A DNA stretch of 34,171 nt, from assembly GCA_003599195.1 (NCBI GenBank), contig QZIZ01000078.1, forward strand, positions 1 through 34,171. The letters are read 5' to 3'. Positions 31,675 to 34,171 of the stretch are shown piece after piece. Both the position numbers and the translations under genes were made by a program. This stretch comes from Deltaproteobacteria bacterium (GTDB lineage Bacteria; Desulfobacterota; Desulfobaccia; Desulfobaccales; 0-14-0-80-60-11). Below the pieces are notes generated by a model. It was given only the letters and a program-made list of their open reading frames with translations, did no database searches and was not told the DNA's origin. Position 1 is the first letter of the stretch. The number at the start of each line of letters is the position of its first letter.

Positions 31675-32820
31675 TTGGTGGGTTTGGTGGTTTATTTATT
31701 TTTTTTTCTAACTCTTGCCGCGTCAGCGTACCAGGTGCTGGCCCTGGCCTGCCTGTGGAGCTTTTTCAACCGCTCCCGGCCCCCCCGCCCCTCCCCTCCC
31801 CTTCCCGGCATCAGCGTGCTGAAGCCGGTAAGAGGCCTGGAGGAAACCACCCGGGAATGCCTGGAGAGCTTTCTTACCCAGGACTACCAGCCCTTTCAGT
31901 TGATTTTCGGGGTTAAGGACCCTGATGATCCCCTGCTGCCCGTGCTCCGGCAATTGCAGGGGGCCTTTCCCCGGCAAGCGGTGGAAATTGTCATCTGCCC
32001 GGAAAACCTGGGCTTGAACCCCAAGGTGAGCACTTTGCGGCAGTTGGAGGCCCACGCTCGCCACGACCTCCTGGTAATCGCCGATCAAGACGTAAAAGTG
32101 GGACCAGATTTCCTCTCCCGGATAGCCGGGGCGCTCCTGGAACCGGGAGTGGGGGTGGTTTCCTGCCCTTACCGGAGCGGGCCGGTGCGGACCCTGGGCG
32201 CGGGGTTCGAAGCCTTGACCATTGCCGCGGATTTCATCCCTTCGGTGGCCACGGCCTTTTATGCGGAAGGCATCCGCTTCGCGTTGGGGGCCACCATGGG
32301 GATTACCCGCCAGGCCCTGGCCGCCATGGGCGGCTTTGCGCCCCTGGCCGATTATCTGGCTGACGACTACCAGCTGGGATGGCGGATCGCCCAGGCCGGC
32401 TACGGAGTCCGGCTGCTCCCCTACGTGGTGGAAACCTGGAATTCCAGGATGGGATTCAGGGAATACCTGGGGCATCAACTGCGCTGGGCCAGGACCTACC
32501 GGGTCTGCCGCCCCGGGGGCTACCTGGCCTACGGCATCACCCACGCCCTGGTTTACGCCGCCCTTCTCTTCCTGGCCTCGGGGATGGCTCCCTGGACCCT
32601 GGGGCTGCTGGGGGCCGTCCTCGCGGTGCGGGGAGCGCTGGCCGCTTTTTCCCAGGGCCGGGTCCTTCAGGGAAGGCTGCCCCGGCCCTATTTTCTCCTG
32701 CTGCCCCTGAAAGATTTCTTGTCCTGGGGCGTCTGGCTGTTGAGCTTCCTGGGGGACCGGGTTACTTGGGGGGGACGCGTTTACAAGGTTACCCGGGAGG
32801 GAAAGCTGGTACCGGAATGA
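31675..32820 (+). CDS. family 2 glycosyltransferase, HpnI / ceramide-glucosyltransferase type
   Basis: Membrane glycosyltransferase. HpnI transfers GlcNAc from UDP-GlcNAc to bacteriohopanetetrol in hopanoid synthesis. The 381-aa product has an N-terminal membrane segment (about 4-30), a GT2 catalytic domain with ISVLKPVRG (46-54), the DQD metal site (D137-Q-D139), the ADDYQLG acid (D230-D231) and an H-Q-L-R-W motif at 267-271 in place of the usual (Q/R)xxRW, then two or three C-terminal membrane segments. The start is non-ATG: TTG at 31675 (TAAGGT 9 bp upstream) or GTG at 31678. No other hopanoid gene is in the window; a ceramide-type substrate is also possible. Confidence 0.82.
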   Translation: MVGLVVYLFFFLTLAASAYQVLALACLWSFFNRSRPPRPSPPLPGISVLKPVRGLEETTRECLESFLTQDYQPFQLIFGVKDPDDPLLPVLRQLQGAFPRQAVEIVICPENLGLNPKVSTLRQLEAHARHDLLVIADQDVKVGPDFLSRIAGALLEPGVGVVSCPYRSGPVRTLGAGFEALTIAADFIPSVATAFYAEGIRFALGATMGITRQALAAMGGFAPLADYLADDYQLGWRIAQAGYGVRLLPYVVETWNSRMGFREYLGHQLRWARTYRVCRPGGYLAYGITHALVYAALLFLASGMAPWTLGLLGAVLAVRGALAAFSQGRVLQGRLPRPYFLLLPLKDFLSWGVWLLSFLGDRVTWGGRVYKVTREGKLVPE

Positions 32821-32860
32821 TAGAGTTTTCTGGCTTCTGTTTTCTGTTTTGCGCTTCATT

Positions 32861-33202
32861 AGTTCAAGGTTCAAGGTGTTTGGGGACCTTCGGCTCACTC
32901 ATAAATCCTAAGAAATCAACCGGCCAAAACAGATGATTAAGAATACGGACCGTCGCATCAACTTGAGACCTCCGCAAATGACCTCTCTTGTCATTCTGAG
33001 GGAGCGGAGCGACCGAAGAATCTCGTTTTTGGCGGCAAAGCTTTTCACGGCGGTGCCGATGACCACAAGTAAATCGGAAATCCCGATCCCCCGGAAACCA
33101 GATTCTTCACTCCGCTTCGCTCCGTTCAGAATGACAGAAGGAGTTTTTTACAGAGGTCTCAACCTTGAACTTTGAACTTTGTACCTTGAACTTTGAACTT
33201 TT
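32861..33202. repeat. inverted pair of 7-bp-period arrays (GTTCAAG / CTTGAAC) enclosing MITE copy 2
   Basis: 32861-32877 has GTTCAAGGTTCAAGG; 33161-33202 has the complementary CCTTGAAC/CTTTGAAC words several times. They enclose the 32961-33168 element, the same nesting as at 2184-2710 but with a different heptamer. The words match the array at 6691-6825. Confidence 0.7.
32961..33168 (-). repeat. MITE-like structured repeat, copy 2 (opposite orientation to copy 1)
   Basis: Left end GTCATTCTGAGGGAGCGGAG and right end CTTCGCTCCGTTCAGAATG; inside it, read on the minus strand, CATCGGCACCGCC matches the centre of copy 1. The outer segments (ACTTGAGACCTCCGC and ACAGAGGTCTCAA) also match copy 1 in inverted order. 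Confidence 0.75.
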
Positions 33203-33237
33203 AGGACACATTATTTTTAGCAATTAAGGATTCTCCC

Positions 33238-33990
33238 ATGGATATCGAGATTCTTGAGGAATTATTGGAGGAGGTGCGTTCGGGCCGCGTGCCGGTGGCC
33301 GAGGCCCTGGAGCGCCTGCGGGTGCTGCCGTTCGAAAACCTGGGCTTTGCCCGGGTGGACCACCACCGCCAATTGCGCCAGGGGTTCCCGGAAGTGGTCT
33401 TTGCCTCGGGGAAGAGCGTCTCACAAATCCGGGGCATCCTGATCGCGCTGCAATCCGCCACTGCCAGTATTCTGGTGACCCGGCTGACTCCGGAAAAGGC
33501 CCAGGCCCTCATCCCGGAATTCCCGGAAGGCCGCTACCATCCCGACTCCCAGGTGCTGACCATCACCCAGGGGGAGATTCCCGACCGGGGCCGGGGGGTG
33601 ATCGTGGTCATCTCCGCGGGCACCTCCGACATCCCGGTGGCGGAAGAGGCGCTCTTAACCGCCCAAATCATGGGCCACCGGGTGGAGCCGCTCTATGACG
33701 TCGGGGTGGCCGGGCTGCACCGGTTGCTGGCCCACCAGGAGCTCCTGAGCCGGGCCACCTGCTTCATCGTGGTGGCGGGCATGGACGGGGCCTTGCCCAG
33801 CGTCGTGGGCGGGCTGGTGGACAAGCCGGTGATCGCGGTGCCCACCAGCATCGGCTACGGCGCGTCCTTCGGGGGCCTGGCCGCGCTCCTCACCATGCTC
33901 AATTCCTGCGCCACCGGCGTGGCCGTGGTGAATATCGACAATGGCTTTGGCGCGGGTTATCTGGCGGCTTTGATTAACAGAAAGGATTAG
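33238..33990 (+). CDS. larB: nickel-pincer cofactor biosynthesis protein LarB
   Basis: Carboxylase/hydrolase of the first step of nickel-pincer nucleotide synthesis, acting on nicotinic acid adenine dinucleotide; the cofactor serves lactate racemase and related enzymes. The 250-aa product shows the PurE-like core with VVISAGTSDIPVAEEA (122-137), LYDVGVAGLHRLL (151-163), VVAGMDGALPSVVGGL and VPTSIGYGASFGGLAALL. The N-terminal helical part (1-60) is typical. AAGGA at 33226-33230 supports the ATG at 33238. larC and larE are not in the window. Confidence 0.95.
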   Translation: MDIEILEELLEEVRSGRVPVAEALERLRVLPFENLGFARVDHHRQLRQGFPEVVFASGKSVSQIRGILIALQSATASILVTRLTPEKAQALIPEFPEGRYHPDSQVLTITQGEIPDRGRGVIVVISAGTSDIPVAEEALLTAQIMGHRVEPLYDVGVAGLHRLLAHQELLSRATCFIVVAGMDGALPSVVGGLVDKPVIAVPTSIGYGASFGGLAALLTMLNSCATGVAVVNIDNGFGAGYLAALINRKD

Positions 33991-34000
33991 CTAAGGAATC

Positions 34001-34017
34001 GGTGGGCAGTGCCCACC
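34001..34017. repeat. 17-bp palindrome after larB
   Basis: GGTGGGCA-G-TGCCCACC is a perfect palindrome 11 bp after the larB stop, with no T-run after it. Similar palindromes occur as dispersed repeats in many genomes. 34018-34133 holds TTTGCG-rich words and no gene. Confidence 0.55.
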
Positions 34018-34133
34018 CTACATTATTGCGTCTTACTTTGCGTCTTTGCGACTTTGCGTGAGGTTTATCTTTTTATACCAAGTTGCAGTCTATTGACAAC
34101 TTATGATATGCTTTTCTCTGAAAGGAGAAGGGC

Positions 34134-34171
34134 ATGCGGAAACCCAAAGAATTGCCGGAGGGCGCTCTTGA
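34134..34171 (+). CDS. start of an unidentified gene, cut by window edge
   Basis: AAAGGAG (about 34121-34127) lies at good distance from the ATG at 34134, which opens a frame of 12 codons (MRKPKELPEGAL) to the end of the window. Too short to identify; the N-terminus does not look like LarC or LarE. Confidence 0.5.
   Translation, partial: MRKPKELPEGAL

Larger units (their letters stand above)
32821..33237. other. gene-free gap holding a nested repeat
   Basis: 417 bp between the HpnI-like gene and larB. It consists of the heptamer pair (32861-32877 and 33161-33202) enclosing the MITE-like element at 32961-33168, plus short unassigned flanks; 33203-33237 carries the larB ribosome binding site. 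No gene is visible. Confidence 0.65.

Noticed and set aside
31723-32898. Long minus-strand open frame opposite the HpnI-like gene
   Set aside because: Antisense shadow of a recognisable glycosyltransferase with low-complexity Gly/Pro/Gln composition.

Overview
The window is a GC-rich chromosomal segment from a Gram-negative bacterium. Outer-membrane biogenesis genes (Lol, Bam, Skp, Lpx), GEMM-I riboswitches, LarB, an HpnI-like glycosyltransferase and the order phoH-pgpH-ybeY together suggest a Desulfobacterota-type (former deltaproteobacterial) anaerobe. The taxonomic placement is an inference from gene content, not from a marker search.

Layout. 0-2.2 kb (minus strand): the 5' part of a tRNA-Ser(CGA), tadA and three small membrane or coiled-coil hypotheticals. 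2.7-5 kb: a stand-alone AICAR transformylase (plus) facing a PHP-family phosphatase (minus). 4.96-6.1 kb: an AT-rich two-gene island (membrane protein, TPR protein), then an unknown gene. 6.8-11.9 kb (minus): pdxJ, ybeY, pgpH, phoH, yjbQ. 12.1-12.5 kb: a phd-type antitoxin with promoter and palindromic operator, followed by a 28-codon remnant of its PIN toxin. 12.6-24.3 kb (plus): an envelope cluster lysS, two lolC/E paralogues, lolD, bamA, skp, lpxD, fabZ, lpxA, lpxI. 24.3-25.0 kb: higBA (minus), divergent from mgtC (plus). 26-28.5 kb (minus): a tadE/tadG pair preceded by two tandem GEMM-I (cyclic-di-GMP) riboswitches, each with its own terminator. 28.5-31.4 kb (minus): a small unknown gene, a D-Ala-D-Ala carboxypeptidase, a thioredoxin-like protein and a HAD hydrolase. 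31.7-34 kb (plus): an HpnI-like glycosyltransferase, larB and the first codons of another gene.

How the genes work together. The 12.6-24.3 kb block supplies lipoprotein release (LolCDE), beta-barrel insertion (BamA) with its periplasmic chaperone (Skp), and the first steps of lipid A synthesis (LpxA, LpxD, LpxI, with FabZ for acyl chains). The phoH-pgpH-ybeY block joins RNA processing to cyclic-di-AMP turnover. The riboswitch-tadEG unit ties a Tad-type surface structure to cyclic-di-GMP.

The intergenic DNA is unusually structured. Nearly every gap holds degenerate tandem arrays with a 7-bp period, often as inverted pairs enclosing other sequence. Inside two of these pairs sit two copies, in opposite orientation, of a roughly 207-bp MITE-like element. 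A second family built on CTCTGCG-like words has three copies, two of them near-identical and inverted around a 4.6-kb segment carrying the tad and dacA genes.
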